64,000 nt of DNA from Apophysomyces variabilis. Lineage: Eukaryota; Mucoromycota; Mucoromycetes; Mucorales; Mucoraceae. This document shows positions 12,334 to 23,869 of this stretch, piece by piece. Every line of letters starts with the position of its first letter. Position 1 is the stretch's first letter. The notes beneath the pieces are model-generated. The model was not told the origin of the DNA. It worked only from the letters and a program-made list of their open reading frames with translations, and ran no database searches. The position numbers and the translations under genes were made by a program. The stretch is taken from the NCBI GenBank assembly GCA_002749535.1, contig MZZL01000128.1:94985-158984 (forward strand), written 5' to 3'.

Positions 12334-12368
12334 CTTTACTGATATTACCAAAACGAAATCAGAAACAA

Positions 12369-12381
12369 TGCTGTATATATA
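12369..12381 (-). promoter_or_regulatory. TATA box of the secreted cysteine-rich protein gene
   Basis: A TATATATA-type element about 40 nt upstream of the chosen ATG on the minus strand. The spacing implies a very short 5' leader and supports the inner start codon. Confidence 0.5.
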
Positions 12382-12399
12382 CTGTTTTTTTAGCAATGC

Positions 12400-14488
12400 A
12401 GACCTACCGTCTCCTATGACGTAACCTTATCGTTTGAATACAGGTGTATGTAGCTTCTCCTTATGTTGTTGAGCGCGTCCCCTGCATGCTTATTTGTTTG
12501 CTTCTAACTTGCCGTCAAGTCATTCACATCTCAATCCTACCTTTCTGAAAGGCCTTTGATTACGCAGGTGATACTTGATTCGGCGTTCGTACGAGGGTAG
12601 CGGAGTGTAATCGACAAGAGCAGAAGCAAACAACAAGAGACTCCTGCTTTTGTTCGGATGCAGTGACAGAAGGGATAGCCTGTAATACTTTGCACTGCTT
12701 TCTGTGCAACCAAGCCGATAGAATCGGAAAAAAAGAGGGACAAAGCTATTAGCCCTATGTATACGCAATCTTCCTATCATCATACTGCATCGTTATTCTT
12801 CCCATAAATAACAGTACTTGATCAAAAACAAAGCTGACACTGAGTTTATATTCTCCTTACAATTACCTATGAAAGCAAGTCTTCGGTTTCTTGGCAGTTG
12901 AGATATCATAAACATCCGTCCAAGAAGTGATAATGGAAGCTTAGTTTTTATTTTCTGTAGCAACAGAAAACTGTGTTGATCCTATGAAACTTGGGCCATT
13001 CAACACACTGTCACCATGAAACGCGTGCAAACCGCGTCTGAAGAACTAATGTTAACGGCATTGACTTGCTCTTCCAGATTTTGTCAAACATGTATATCGC
13101 CAATAAGCAAAAAGCAAGACAGCTGGCAAAAACAGGTTTGCTCATGAAAACGGACGTATAGCCTTACAGTCGAATATGAGCGATATGATCCTGAATATAT
13201 TCAGTGATACAGAAAAGTATGCTGGGTTGTGCTTTCTAACGTCATGCTCAGGAACAGTACACAACATGTTCGAGGGGAAATGGGAAGAAATAATAAAGCG
13301 CGTGGCCGATAAAGGTATGATCTAGGAAAAGAAACCACCGGTGGAATCGCAGAAAAGAAGCAGCGTACATTGGCCCAGTCCGTTTTTACCTCACGACCTA
13401 GTCTAATTCCGATCTCTCCCCTTGTTTGTTTGAATGAAAATGATGGTAATGCACAGTTTTTCACGGAACCCGTTAATCATGCCTATGACAAACGCGCAGA
13501 AGAAATGCAGCTGAGACCAAATCATGCAATCAGCAGTAATGACATAGAGGCTTACGAAATTTGCGGACTCTCGTACGCGTAAGCATGAGCGTCTTCTTTT
13601 GTCTGTAGGTGAACAACCGATTCAGGTATGGTACATACAGATTCTTTTGCGATGTGCTGGTTGGCAGTAATTTATTATGGAATGATGGCAAACAACTGCT
13701 CTTTTTACTTTGCAGTACCAGCTATTGTATCGTCAATTATATATATTCATTATTGGAGTCTGATTATCAGCGTTCTTGGACGACTCATTATCCCATGAAA
13801 GCCACACCAAATAATCGTAATATCAAGTTTCGGTCTTACATTTTTAGGGTTATGGTCAATCAGGGAGCAACTAACTTTATGCCAGACGATTTAATGTTTA
13901 TCGGAGTTTTGCTACGGAATCATTGACACCGTTAACTCACAAGAGTTGGGCTCCTCACTTTCCTTTAGACCTCTGACAACTCCATATAAATAGTTATCAA
14001 GAAGCTTCTCTGTATGACCTCCAGGGCAATGCTAGACCAATCTTCTATTACTGGTTTAATCTTTTATATCATAGTAGCGCAACGTCCATAAATAAACTCT
14101 TGCTGATTAGTAACTGAAAGCAAACACCATGATCATCTTAGCACAGACATTGATTTAAGCTGACAGAACGGAAATAAATGTTCAAAGCAACATTTAACTG
14201 CCCAATCTATCAAAGCAATACAAGTTAGTAGAAGAAAGATCGAACTACTTTGATAATATTTGCTAAAGTTTCTATTTATCTTAAAAAATTTCAACAGATA
14301 AAAAAAAGCAATAAACCGCAGAATCAAATGTTTGTACATATAATGACTTGTTAATATACTTGTTATTTTGGTAATAGTGCGAGCAAATTTCAATCGACGT
14401 TTTCGTTGGAAATGATTCTTGCGTGAATAGATGATACATTTGGAACTCCCAACTCAGTCTATTCACACACATGTTAAAGTAAGAACAT
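12400..14488. other. Gene-poor stretch, no recognisable gene
   Basis: Only short, unrelated frames on both strands. The longest (13609-13926, plus) has no motif, no clear splice context and no family resemblance, so I do not call it. The part from 14130 to 14480 is strongly A+T-rich and is probably the 3' flank of the RBR ligase gene. Confidence 0.4.
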
Positions 14489-16241
14489 TCACATATTTTC
14501 CTTCACCTTGGCGTCATTCATTTTTAATTGTGTTGATGATTCAGAATCCAACGATTCTGCTTCCGCTGTAGAACAACGGTAGAAGCCACATTTCTGATCA
14601 AGATAGAGTAAGAGATGCGCTTTAACCTGAATTAGCCCGCGTTTACCTCTGACCATTGTGATCGGCATATCCAACAGAAACAGAAACCGCAAAATGAACA
14701 ATCCACCTTGTTACATCCTTCATCCCGATTAATCATTATGCAGCAATTTGGACATCGACGGCTAAATAACACACATTGAGCTATTTCTTTCTCCTTTTCC
14801 TTTCCTATAGTCATCTTTAATCGCGTACCTGTTTTGGATCTTCCATTTCATTGTTTCCACCAGTTCCTTTGGCTGTTTCTGACTCTGTACTGTGTCTCTC
14901 ATATATTGTTCGCAGCTTATGTTGTAATGTGCATTATACCCACATCGTAGACAGAACGGTCTTTCGCACTTCGGGCTGCGGTACGTACATTATCTTCAGT
15001 ACATATATATATATTAAAACTGCAATCTGCAAGACTTACCAGTCCACATTCGGAAAGAATGCAATATGCAGAAACTGAATCTGTTTCCATGTCTCCGGGC
15101 TCATATCCAGATAAACCATTTCTTTTGAAATCATGCACGCATTGTTTGCTATAAGTCGGCCTAAATGCTGAGTTTCAAATTGAATAATGAGGGACATGGC
15201 ATGCTGATACAATTCTGGTAAGCTGTCGTTGGTCCACTCCTCATTGCTGAATATAGGAAGCAGTTGGAGCATAGCAATATGCATAGAATCATCATAGTGT
15301 GAATATTTTTGACAACTATCCAGCAAATCTTCAATCATTTTGCTGATTAGCTGCGGGCGACTGTAGGGAGATGTCAACAAACTTTGACCGCCACACCTAA
15401 GCTTAGCCAAGAATAATCATACCTGGGATGCGGTCGTCTTAAGCTATAATTGCACGGAGAGACCTCCGTCTCGCAGTTTGGGCAACATCTTGAGAAACTG
15501 CGGTATGGTTGATTGAACTTATTGTAATAGTCGACAACGCTCTTCGGCACAAACTTGCTCCATTCTTTCAGAGGGATGGGGTCGTGGCAGACAGGACACC
15601 TATGGTTGGATATACGTGAGACAACCCTCTATAGGCTTTAAACCACGTTACCGTACCTTACACTAGTCACGCTGAGGCCCCATGATGACATGACGACTTC
15701 GGTTACATATCTTTAGTGTAAGGTAAGGAATTAAAAGGAAAATGTATGATGAAAAAGGAGATAGTAACATGCATCAGACTAAATAAGAAGTCGGAACTTA
15801 CTTGCGAAAGCAGTTTAGACAGTACTGGTCTCGGCAGTATTCCAGGCAGAGATCCAACTGTGAATCAAAGCAAATGGAGCATCTCTGTATCCAGTAGTCT
15901 ATGTCTTCGTGACTTGACGAACCAGGATCTGACTCATCATCCATTGTGGACTGCGATGAGGGTGCTGCAGCGTTAAACAAGTTGAGTATGTGGCTATCTT
16001 CAGGGACAGATGCAGGAAGGTACGGTAGCATGTGGTTGATAATAATAATGAAGACACTGGATATTATAGCAGCAAGGACGATGACAGGGAAAAATAAAAG
16101 GCTAAGAACTGCCAAGAGTAGATGATAATTGAAAAAACGGATTCCAGATTTGATAAGGTCCAAGTCAAAGACAACCACAAGTAGAAGATTGGATGATGAT
16201 AATCGTCCGTCTCTGGGATTGATGTTGTTGGATGTAGGCAT
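14489..16241 (-). CDS. RBR-type (RING-IBR-RING) E3 ubiquitin ligase with N-terminal membrane segments
   Basis: Seven exons (15802-16241, 15657-15710, 15423-15599, 15040-15396, 14829-14975, 14647-14761, 14489-14593) give a closed frame of 464 aa. The start is the ATG at 16241 (MPTSNNINPRDG). A long hydrophobic stretch at about residues 30-75 (HLLLAVLSLLFFPVIVLAAI and FIIIINHMLPYL) predicts two membrane segments. RING1 begins RCSICFDSQLDLCLEYCRD and continues through RCPVCHDPI. The IBR reads CPKCERPFCLRCGYNAHY. The final RING2/Rcat has RRCPNC, then GCNKVDCSFCGFCFCWICRS, with candidate catalytic and zinc cysteines in place. RBR ligases pass ubiquitin through a RING2 cysteine. Membrane anchoring suggests a role in ER or organelle protein turnover, an inference. 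Confidence 0.9.
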
Positions 16242-16382
16242 TATTATACAACCGATGTTGAAGATGTACACATACGAAGCCAACAGCTATTCTTATACAC
16301 GGCGCTGGAAAGCAAGGAGAAGAAAGGAAGGGAAAAAAAGGCTGCATGAATTTTGCCCCCTGGAAATGGATTCGATGATAGT

Positions 16383-16414
<32 letters not shown>

Positions 16415-17087
16415 AAAAGTGGTTCACGCCACTGACCTCAAAAGTGATGTAATGATCAGTGGCAGATCGGCAAGACATGGATGTTAGATTACCAATAATG
16501 ACCAAGGTATTTGGTAGTCCTCTCTGCTAATATTACATTCCCATAAACACAAATAGAAAATGAATCTATTCAGTATCAGTACATCATTGATTTTCATTTT
16601 GCTGTAAACTAAAAAGAAATCAGAGAAATGCAGGATATTCGCGTCTCACCGAATGGTTCACAACCATACGTTTTTGGGGGTAATCGTGCACTGCAAATTT
16701 CGATAGTATACTCTAATCTACGTATTTCACATTTTTTCCATGTTTCAGATCGACCAAGAAAACAGCAACTACTCTCTCTTTGCAATGAAGACAAAGATAA
16801 AGACCCTTGCAGGTTTTATACTATCATGTACATGGCGCAATTAGAATATCGCTGTCCTTATGAATTCTTTAGGGTAAATTTATCATTGCATACGGTTTAA
16901 TTTATCGCACATGAATGTATCATCCTTTCCAAGCCAAGTAGCTGTATCGGACTCTAACTAGTTGTAAAAATGTACAACAGTTACTGTGTGCTAAAGTCTT
17001 ACATTCAGTAGCACTAAGGGGAAAATGGGGGAGACTAACTACAATTCGGCAGATCTTGAAATAAGATCCCATGCTGACAATACTGAA
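16242..17087. other. 5' flank of the RBR gene with a (CA)n(TA)n repeat; otherwise empty
   Basis: Holds the promoter of the RBR ligase and a compound dinucleotide repeat at 16383-16413. A 90-codon plus-strand frame at 16628-16900 has no recognisable feature and is not called. Confidence 0.4.
16383..16413. repeat. Compound (CA)n(TA)n microsatellite
   Basis: Six to seven CA units followed directly by about eight TA units, upstream of the RBR ligase gene. Confidence 0.9.
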
Positions 17088-17482
17088 TTAAGCGCTCATC
17101 GTAGATCTTGCTTTGAATATATAATCGAGCAAGTCTGCACTGGCGATATCAGTAGCACCCTCTGAAATCCGAAGACTCCGACTGGGTCTGTTGTCGTCTA
17201 ATGGTAATAGGATGTCAGTTTGAAAAACGAAACTGGGTGAATGTAAAATACCTGAATTGTGTGTCCCAGTTCTTTCCACTATGCTCATACAGTGAAGCAC
17301 ATCGCTATTTCTCTAGATACATTGATCATCTATTTCACTTTGCATAAGCTATGTTAATCATGAGTTAATGGTGGATACTTACCTTGCGCAAAGTAGAGAA
17401 TCAATCCTTGAATGGATGACGCTGCCATGAATATATTTCCTGAAGGCAAGCGGGGATGTCTTCTTTTCTTGAGGGAATACAT
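17088..17482 (-). CDS. Candidate small three-exon gene of unknown function
   Basis: A chain of three exons (17383-17482, 17252-17278, 17088-17197) with good donor/acceptor signals gives a closed 78-aa frame from the ATG at 17482 (MYSLKKRRHPRLPSG) to ARSTMSA. The middle exon is only 27 nt. An in-frame stop lies shortly upstream of the ATG, so either this is the start or an upstream exon joins at another phase. The protein is basic at its N-terminus and has no recognised domain. Support rests on phase agreement alone; it could be the 3' end of a larger gene or chance. Confidence 0.35.
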
Positions 17483-17974
17483 CCCGGTTAAAGAGAGTTA
17501 AAGTGATGGGAAAAGAAGGGACGACATTTATGCGAACCATGATTGATAAAAGACTGCTTCCATTACTGTATCTGAAACCAAAAAAAAAAAGACAACTCAT
17601 TGTCCTGATGTCCCCCATTTTTTGAACAGATAACCATATCTAAAAGATATGTTGCTATTAGGTGAAAAATAATCTTGTGACACACGCAATGTGGTCTTTT
17701 TCAGCCTTTATGATTGTTCTGCTTTTTATAATAGATTAGCAGGGTTAGCTCGACATAACCTACTGGTTGACAGAGAATGGTCAGTTGCAAAGCATGAAGG
17801 GCAAAATGGCATGATAGAAAAGCAAACAATTGATTCTTGTCAAGAGTGTAAAGATGAAGAAACGTAAACAGAGGAAAAATACTATGATGCTTACGCATAC
17901 CTCTTTTTTTTAAGGTACCTCCTTAATGCAGCAGTTTCCTTTCTCGCTAATTTTCAAATATGGAAACTACTACC
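17483..17974. other. Unassigned stretch between the small candidate gene and the helicase relic
   Basis: Short frames on the minus strand (17701-17898 the longest) with no motif I recognise. May be decayed 3' sequence of the helicase relic. Confidence 0.35.
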
Positions 17975-18500
17975 CTATGATAACCTGGAGTTCATTTTGA
18001 AACTCTCTACAAATGATGAAGAAACGGTATTTGAATTGGTGAACAGTAGATAGAAGTTATCTGCAAATGATAGTGAATTTAAAAAGTCTACAGGCACTTG
18101 ATTCTGATGTTCGCGTTCGACAACAGTATCAGTGCTGTTGTAAGCGCGGCTCGTTCCTGGGAGTAAATTGGTGATTATATTGTTGATCATGTCTACATAA
18201 TGGTTTTTTGATGTGAGGATAGCACGATCGGTAAGAAGTTGAGTATCAATGGGAGGGGCTAGCGTTGAGTATTGGGTGGTATATAGCAATAATAAGGTAA
18301 TCGATGTTTTACCCGGGTATGCACCACTGAGGGTTGAGGGGAATATAAGCGGAATTTGGAACTGCATAAATAGGTGAGAAAATGATGAGGCTCATATGAT
18401 AGAAGAGTACACACCTGGTAGGACACGGCCATCACCAACATTCAAAAGGAACTCGGCAAAGTGACGTTGTTGCTGGGCATGCAGATCAAAGCCATGAAGG
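17975..18500 (-). pseudogene. PIF1-family helicase relic (C-terminal half)
   Basis: The minus strand encodes pieces of the C-terminal core of PIF1-like DNA helicases in their normal order: HAQQQRHFAEFLLNVGDGRV, then PNSAYIPLNPQWCIPG after a plausible intron, then DRAILTSKNHYVDMINNII, LLPGTSRAYNSTDTVV and VPVDFLNSL. These are the expected 'LLPG...S.DSV...PTEFLNSL' block. The reading frame shifts between the 'PQWCIPG' and 'DRAIL' pieces, and the N-terminal Walker motifs are not visible, so the copy is truncated and broken. PIF1-like genes are abundant in fungi both as cellular helicases and as Helitron parts; which one this derives from cannot be decided here. Confidence 0.65.
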
Positions 18501-18987
18501 TTCTCGTAAATACAAATCAGAAATTAAAAATAAAGAGTGTACGTATATGTGTATGTGTCTCTCTAAGAATCAGGCTCAGCCGTTTGGGCCTCACTTTCTT
18601 TCACTGATTAACATAAAAAGACACAGTGTGTATATGTGAATATGCGTGCGTGTATGTCCGTACGTGCACGTAATTCTTTAATAAGTGTTTTCTTGTTAAT
18701 ACTGATGTTTATGCGTACTGTATTTCCTTCATATTTACAATAACTTTGAGCAATACATCATGTTCAAAAAGTAATGCCGTACATCACACGATATTATAGT
18801 ACAGCTTTGTAAACAAAGGCGATATAGTCATCGCCATATCAAGTTCTGAAAATGGCTTGTTCGTTTCCCTCGCAGAAGACGGTTTGAAAAAATCAGCTCT
18901 CAGCTGAATCTTAATGGAATTCATGCTCAGTCAATCCACTCTTCTTTTTCGACAGTCACTCTCCAAGTGCTTTCTTGCAGGAAGACC
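18501..18987. other. Intergenic, dinucleotide-rich; promoter side of the CUS2-like gene
   Basis: GT/TA-rich low-complexity sequence at about 18540-18670 without coding potential, followed by the 5' flank of the CUS2-like gene. Confidence 0.4.
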
Positions 18988-20565
18988 ATGAACAACGAGA
19001 AGCCAAAGCCTGCTGATTTTTCGTCAGATCCCCGAATGAAATTCAATGAGGAGACCGGGAAATGGTTCTATGTTGGCGATGATAGTGTCTCTTATGAGTA
19101 TGATGAACAAGTGAACGCATGGTTCCCGATGGTATGCCCATGTCTTGGCTGAACAACGTGAAACTTATGCGAGCACAGTATAATCCGGAGTTAATCCAGT
19201 CCCAGCAGTCAGCGTACGCTGTTGAAGGCGTAGACGAATCCGTAGGATGCGCAACCTCCGTTCATCACTATTTCACTAATCGAACTATAGGAGCCTGCTG
19301 TGCAACCGCGCCAAAAGAAGAAAAGAGTCTACACGTTCTCTGAGGTAAATATTGTTCACTGGGTGGCCAGTATACTGAACTGATATCATCAAAAGGAAGA
19401 TAAAGAGAACGAGGCGAAAAAGAAGCAGAAGCAGGAGCAGAAGAGACCAAATACCTCGGTCTACGTGACAGGCATACCCTCAGATGTAACGGTGGAAGAG
19501 ATGAAAACCGTATTTTCAAAGTGCGGAGTAATCATGGAAGATCTCGAGACGGGTATGAACAAAGAAACGTTTGTATAGATCTAACGTTGTTGTTAGGGGA
19601 GCCTAAAATCAAAATCTATCGTGACGAGGAAGGACGGGTAAAAGGCGATGCCTTGGTTACCTATTTCAAAGAAGAATCGGTCCCATTGGCAATTAGCCTA
19701 CTGGATGATGGAGAATTTCGCCTCGGAGAACCATCGACAAAAATTAGTGTACAACAGGTAGGCTTACATGAATGCACAGAATCGAGATATAAACCACTCA
19801 TGCTTTGTAGGCTGTTTTTAAAGACAAAGAACCTTCGACCGATAAGAAGAAGAACACGCCAGCCAACAAGAACAAAGTGAAGAAGAAGTTACATCAACTA
19901 CAAAGGTAAGATTGCAGAACACTGGTTTTTGCTTGAGTGTAAACTTCTTGGCAGAAAGTTGGATTGGGTAGAGGACGAAACTGGGAAAAAAAGTGAAAAA
20001 TTTTCAAAGATCGTTATATTGAAGAATATGTATACGCAAGAAGAACTTGATGTAAGTGGGATTTATTATCAAGGTTCGGTTTGCCCGTCTAATTTTATAT
20101 TTAGGAAGATCCCACATTGATGTTGGAGCTGAAGGAAGATGTCCGTGAAGAATGCGAAAAGCTTGGGGAAGTGACAAATGTCATTCTATATGATGTAAGG
20201 ATTTGAAAAGGTTAGTCAGGGCATAAAATTTATTACGGATGGAAATAGAAATCGCCTGGCGGCGTTATATCTGTTCGATTCATGGAGAAAGAAAGCGCAG
20301 ATGCCTGTGTTTTGGTAAGTCAAGTGGCTGCGAAGCATGTAAATGCTAAGCTAACGTCAACTAGTTGATGAATGAGCGATTTTTTGCTGGCCGACAGATC
20401 AGCGCTGAAATTTACGATGGTCGAACTCGATACTTGAAAAGTGGAGGCAAAGAGGAGGAAGATGAAGAGGCAGAAAAAGCAAGATTGGAACGTTACGCTA
20501 AATGGCTCGAGGAGGGAGGGGATGAGGATGGTACGACTAGTTCTACGTCAAATAACAATGTGTAA
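18988..20565 (+). CDS. CUS2: CUS2 / Tat-SF1-like U2 snRNP splicing factor
   Basis: Ten exons (18988-19131, 19179-19241, 19291-19344, 19396-19552, 19597-19757, 19811-19905, 19955-20051, 20105-20194, 20249-20314, 20365-20565) give a closed frame of 375 aa. The N-terminus has a small repeat of the Tat-SF1 type (ETGKWFYVGDDSVSYEYDE). RRM1 begins TSVYVTGIPSDVTVEEM and includes KIKIYRDEEGRVKGDALVTY. A Lys-rich linker leads to a second RRM of the UHM type (SKIVILKNMYTQEELDEDP ... CEKLGEVTNVILYD ... GGVISVRF ... GRQISAEIYDG). The C-terminus is acidic. CUS2/Tat-SF1 proteins bind SF3b1 and help U2 snRNA folding during prespliceosome assembly in the nucleus. Domain order and length match, so the assignment is firm. 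Confidence 0.93.
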
Positions 20566-20826
20566 AAGATGCGATTTGAGATTATCACAAGTGACATATC
20601 AGGAAGACATTGTTACGCTAATTCACGGTGTAAGAAGCATATTGATTCAAAAAGTTCATGGATATCAATGAACCTATAGGATGTCTTTTTTTTTTTGAAA
20701 TTTAGCATAATGTGTTTTAAAGCTTCTATTTAAGTCCGCAATGTTTTTGATAGAACCTATCTACGAATTATGTGGATATTGAGACACAATAAATTTTCCT
20801 ACACAAGAAAAAGCCAATGTAATAGT
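20566..20826. other. 3' flank of the CUS2-like gene
   Basis: Non-coding; a T run at about 20687-20696 and an A+T-rich context fit 3' processing sequence. No gene. Confidence 0.4.
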
Positions 20827-21087
20827 CCCTAAAAATAATTTTGCAAACTACGAAAACCAAAGTTGCAATCCATTGAAATTGGGATTTATATACGCATCTT
20901 GCATTCACTTGTGGGGAGATGGGTATGGCGTCGTCAGTTTCCTGACAGGTAGGTAAATTTGGTCAATTCGAACTCTTATAACACGACAATTGGTATGAAT
21001 TTTGTTAGCGTCAAGCCCAGTTTGCAAAATGCGCCAAGCGAATTTGCTAGATGCGACTTTAATTTTGGCAAATAAAGTAGAATAGGG
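20827..21087. repeat. MITE-like repeat, family 2, copy 1
   Basis: About 260 nt that is clearly similar along most of its length to 54251-54530, including shared blocks such as GGCGTCGTCAGTTT, CGAACTCTTATAACACGACA and TTTGCTAGATGCGACTTTAA. The ends are imperfect inverted repeats beginning CCCT and ending AGGG. It has no coding capacity. Size, terminal inversion and copy number fit a non-autonomous DNA element; no target-site duplication is clear. Confidence 0.65.
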
Positions 21088-22095
21088 CTCTCTAATCTAG
21101 AGAATAGCCGAAATCAAGTTTATTTCTGTTTAGCGGTTTGTGCGTCATTGCATATCTGGAAAGTGCACTGCAGTTACATTCGAAAAGAGAGACAAAAAAA
21201 ACAAGTCTAGTGCAAAGAAAGTGAAATGTCAAGCTCAGCCATTGGGCTTGACCAGGTCGTATACAGGATTGTGTGCAGTCTAGACCCAGAACGAAACTAT
21301 GTTCAGGTAAACTTAATGGGAAAATTCTTTCGAACCAAACAGAAGATTGTTTGTACGATGATTATCTGAGTGATTACTTGTTATAGTAGAAATTGTCCTT
21401 TACCCGGAAATAATGGTTCTCAATTGCCGGGCTACTAAGACAAAGAGTGCTGTATCAGACCTTAGTTAGGACTACAGGTTAAAAAGACAGGAGAAAGCAA
21501 GTGGGGAAGGCGATTGAACAGGATCTATTTGTGCTTGTTGTCACCTTTGTCAATGAGAAAAACCGGATTTTGCAAGAAGCAAGATTACATGCCCCTGAAA
21601 CTTTGCCCGTATTGGCAGTCCTTGACAATAGTGAAACATGATTGCGTACAGACCATACTTCTATTTGCTGATATTTCTAGTTAAACGCGATAAGTCATCA
21701 AGGTGATTATTGAAATCGTCATTGTTATTCTGTGCTGGACAGTGACATACAGTTTTTCTTGCACACTTTCTTACTTATTGACACCAGATAAAGGAACTAA
21801 TGAGGGGTTGACACTACAATGACAGAAAATAAACATGGAGTTATTAGGTTCTTCCGGTATTCTTAACCCATTTAACTCATTGCTTGCTTGGATAGTCCGA
21901 TATACTGTCATGCATATCAGACTAAAACGGTATGAGGATCACGGACAACCCTGCATCTTACTGGTGTATACAATCTCCTTATTTTGCTAGCACTTTTTTT
22001 TTTTGCGAGTCCTGGGAAGGGGTCCGCAAACCATATACTCCCAACAGCGGAACAGATGGTTCTCCTTACGGCTTTATTTTACTTTTCTTCTTACG
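21088..22095. other. Unassigned stretch upstream of the polyQ coiled-coil gene
   Basis: No gene called. A plausible first exon starts at the ATG at 21226 (MSSSAIGLDQVVYRIV) and ends at a good donor near 21306, but no following open exon can be joined convincingly. The last 150 nt should contain the promoter of the next gene. Confidence 0.3.
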
Positions 22096-23289
22096 ATGGT
22101 GCATAAAGGTGCTCTTGAACCTAAGAACGCCAAAGCACATAGTCATTATCACGCCAAAAACGAAGATGAAGACGAAATGGATGAATCAACCACGTCAGCC
22201 GTAACAGGCACCTTAGCATTGGCCCATTTCTTCAATACAACGGGCCCTGAGGAGTTTCAGCGGCCACAACGATCACCTAATACGTTCTTTCGACGTCGTA
22301 AAAACAAGAAAGGGCCATCACCAACGGCCAGTAATAGCACCAGTACTAATGGTCGCCCTCCTCCGTTGAGTTCCTCGTCCAGTCCTACTCCCACATCGAC
22401 GTTATCTGCCGCATCCAGAAGATATATCGAAATCATCCCAAAATCGGACTTCAAGCAGGAGCAATCCGTTCAATCAGCAGCTCATAACGAGATGGTTCCC
22501 TCCATCGCAACCAACCCCATATTACCGTCGAATGCTAAGCAACGAGAGTCAAGTCTATACTCAGTCTCTCAACTCAGCACCATCAGTAGTGGTAGCCATA
22601 AAAAGTCTATCAAGCGACAGAATACGGTTGGTAGTTCAATGACACGAAGGTCTACTCGCAGTACCGTAACCACAGCCAGCCAGTATTTTCCTCAACTGGC
22701 GGCACACGATTTCTCGCTAGCGGAAGAGGACACACCAGAAGAAAATCAAAAAGCTACGGAATTCCTTATGTCACGATTCGATGGCGTGGACACCATTGAA
22801 GCAGCCCTAAGGCAGCGATTAGAGCGTCTTCAAGTGCTTCAATACGAAAAACCAAGTCAGGTTGTTGCAGCTGGGCTGGCAACAGAACATCTCCGTGCAT
22901 TACAGGCTTCTGCGTTGGATCAAAACGAGACGACGAAGAAAAAAGTCAGACACGTGCAAGTGCAGACTTCTCCCGTGAAAGAAATTGATGTATCTGAAGT
23001 TCGTATCGACCATGTAAGCAATTCTGCTGACGATAGCCTAGAACGGCAGCTTGTAGAGGAAAAGTGGCAAAGCAAACGGTTAGAGGCTGCTTTGGACACT
23101 TCATGCGACCACTTTGAAGTCCTGGCAGGTTTGGCGTATAAAAAGCTACGGGAATTATGGGAAGAGAAATCTCGGTGGGAAAACTCGTACATGGAACTGA
23201 GACAACAACTGATGGAATTGCAGCAGCAGCAACAGCAGCAGCAACAACAACAGCAAGGACAAGAGGAACAGCAGCGGGAGCAGGAATAA
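22096..23289 (+). CDS. Low-complexity protein with C-terminal coiled coil and polyglutamine
   Basis: Single-exon frame. I start it at the ATG at 22096 (MVHKGALEPKN) since the longer frame opens only on non-ATG codons; this gives 397 aa. Residues about 50-200 are Ser/Thr/Pro-rich and probably disordered, with a basic patch (FFRRRKNKKG). The last 160 residues are predominantly charged and helical (ATEFLMSRFDGVDTIEAAL, LRQRLERLQVLQ, LERQLVEEKWQSKRLEAAL) and end in a polyQ run of about 14 residues and QGQEEQQREQE. No enzyme motif is present. The coiled coil suggests a scaffold or adaptor, which is inference. I do not recognise the family. Confidence 0.8.
   Translation: MVHKGALEPKNAKAHSHYHAKNEDEDEMDESTTSAVTGTLALAHFFNTTGPEEFQRPQRSPNTFFRRRKNKKGPSPTASNSTSTNGRPPPLSSSSSPTPTSTLSAASRRYIEIIPKSDFKQEQSVQSAAHNEMVPSIATNPILPSNAKQRESSLYSVSQLSTISSGSHKKSIKRQNTVGSSMTRRSTRSTVTTASQYFPQLAAHDFSLAEEDTPEENQKATEFLMSRFDGVDTIEAALRQRLERLQVLQYEKPSQVVAAGLATEHLRALQASALDQNETTKKKVRHVQVQTSPVKEIDVSEVRIDHVSNSADDSLERQLVEEKWQSKRLEAALDTSCDHFEVLAGLAYKKLRELWEEKSRWENSYMELRQQLMELQQQQQQQQQQQQGQEEQQREQE
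23216..23254 (+). repeat. CAG/CAA microsatellite encoding polyglutamine
   Basis: Mixed CAG and CAA codons at the C-terminus of the coiled-coil protein, giving an uninterrupted glutamine run. Confidence 0.9.
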
Positions 23290-23869
23290 AGACAGGGACC
23301 GCGAAATGACTATCGAAAATCACTGAATGGAATAGCACCAATTAATGGCATTTAAAGAAATCTACTAAGCATACTTTTCCAAAACCCAAGTTGTGTTCAT
23401 ACAGTACGAGATAACAATAAAGCTTTATCTTGCACACTACTTTTGTACACATAATATGATTAGGGTACGGTAGCCTTGTCAAACCGCATCGTTCTTTCAA
23501 CGGTCCGATGCTTTATCAATAAGGTATTGTTAGAAAGAGACTTGTCGTATCGCCAATCTGGTTGAAGTAGCAGGGTATATTTGCTCGGTTTTGTTATGGA
23601 TACCGAGGGATTCCTAGAGATAATTATCCCTGGTAGATGATTAGTGATGCACTTGGTCTATTAGGCTTTACTGAAGTCTATGGTGTTTAAGATGATCTTA
23701 TCAGTGCAAACAAGTCTGGGTGCACCAAGAGGTGTGCACAGAGTCAAGACCATATTAGGGTGTAAATAGGCCGAGCCCAGTCAAGCGAGCCAGTACCAGT
23801 TTACTGGATTTTGGACTTTCTTTTCGAGTTTGATATATGTTTCTCCCCTTTTCCTTGCTTCCCTAAGTT
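23290..23869. other. Intergenic between the polyQ gene and the RING-H2 gene
   Basis: 3' flank of the upstream gene (ACAATAAA-type signal at about 23414) and promoter of the downstream gene. No coding potential seen. Confidence 0.4.

Noticed and set aside
18988..19152. CUS2-like gene as a single short ORF
   Set aside because: The first ORF ends in an intron; ten exons with matching phases reconstruct a full Tat-SF1-like protein.
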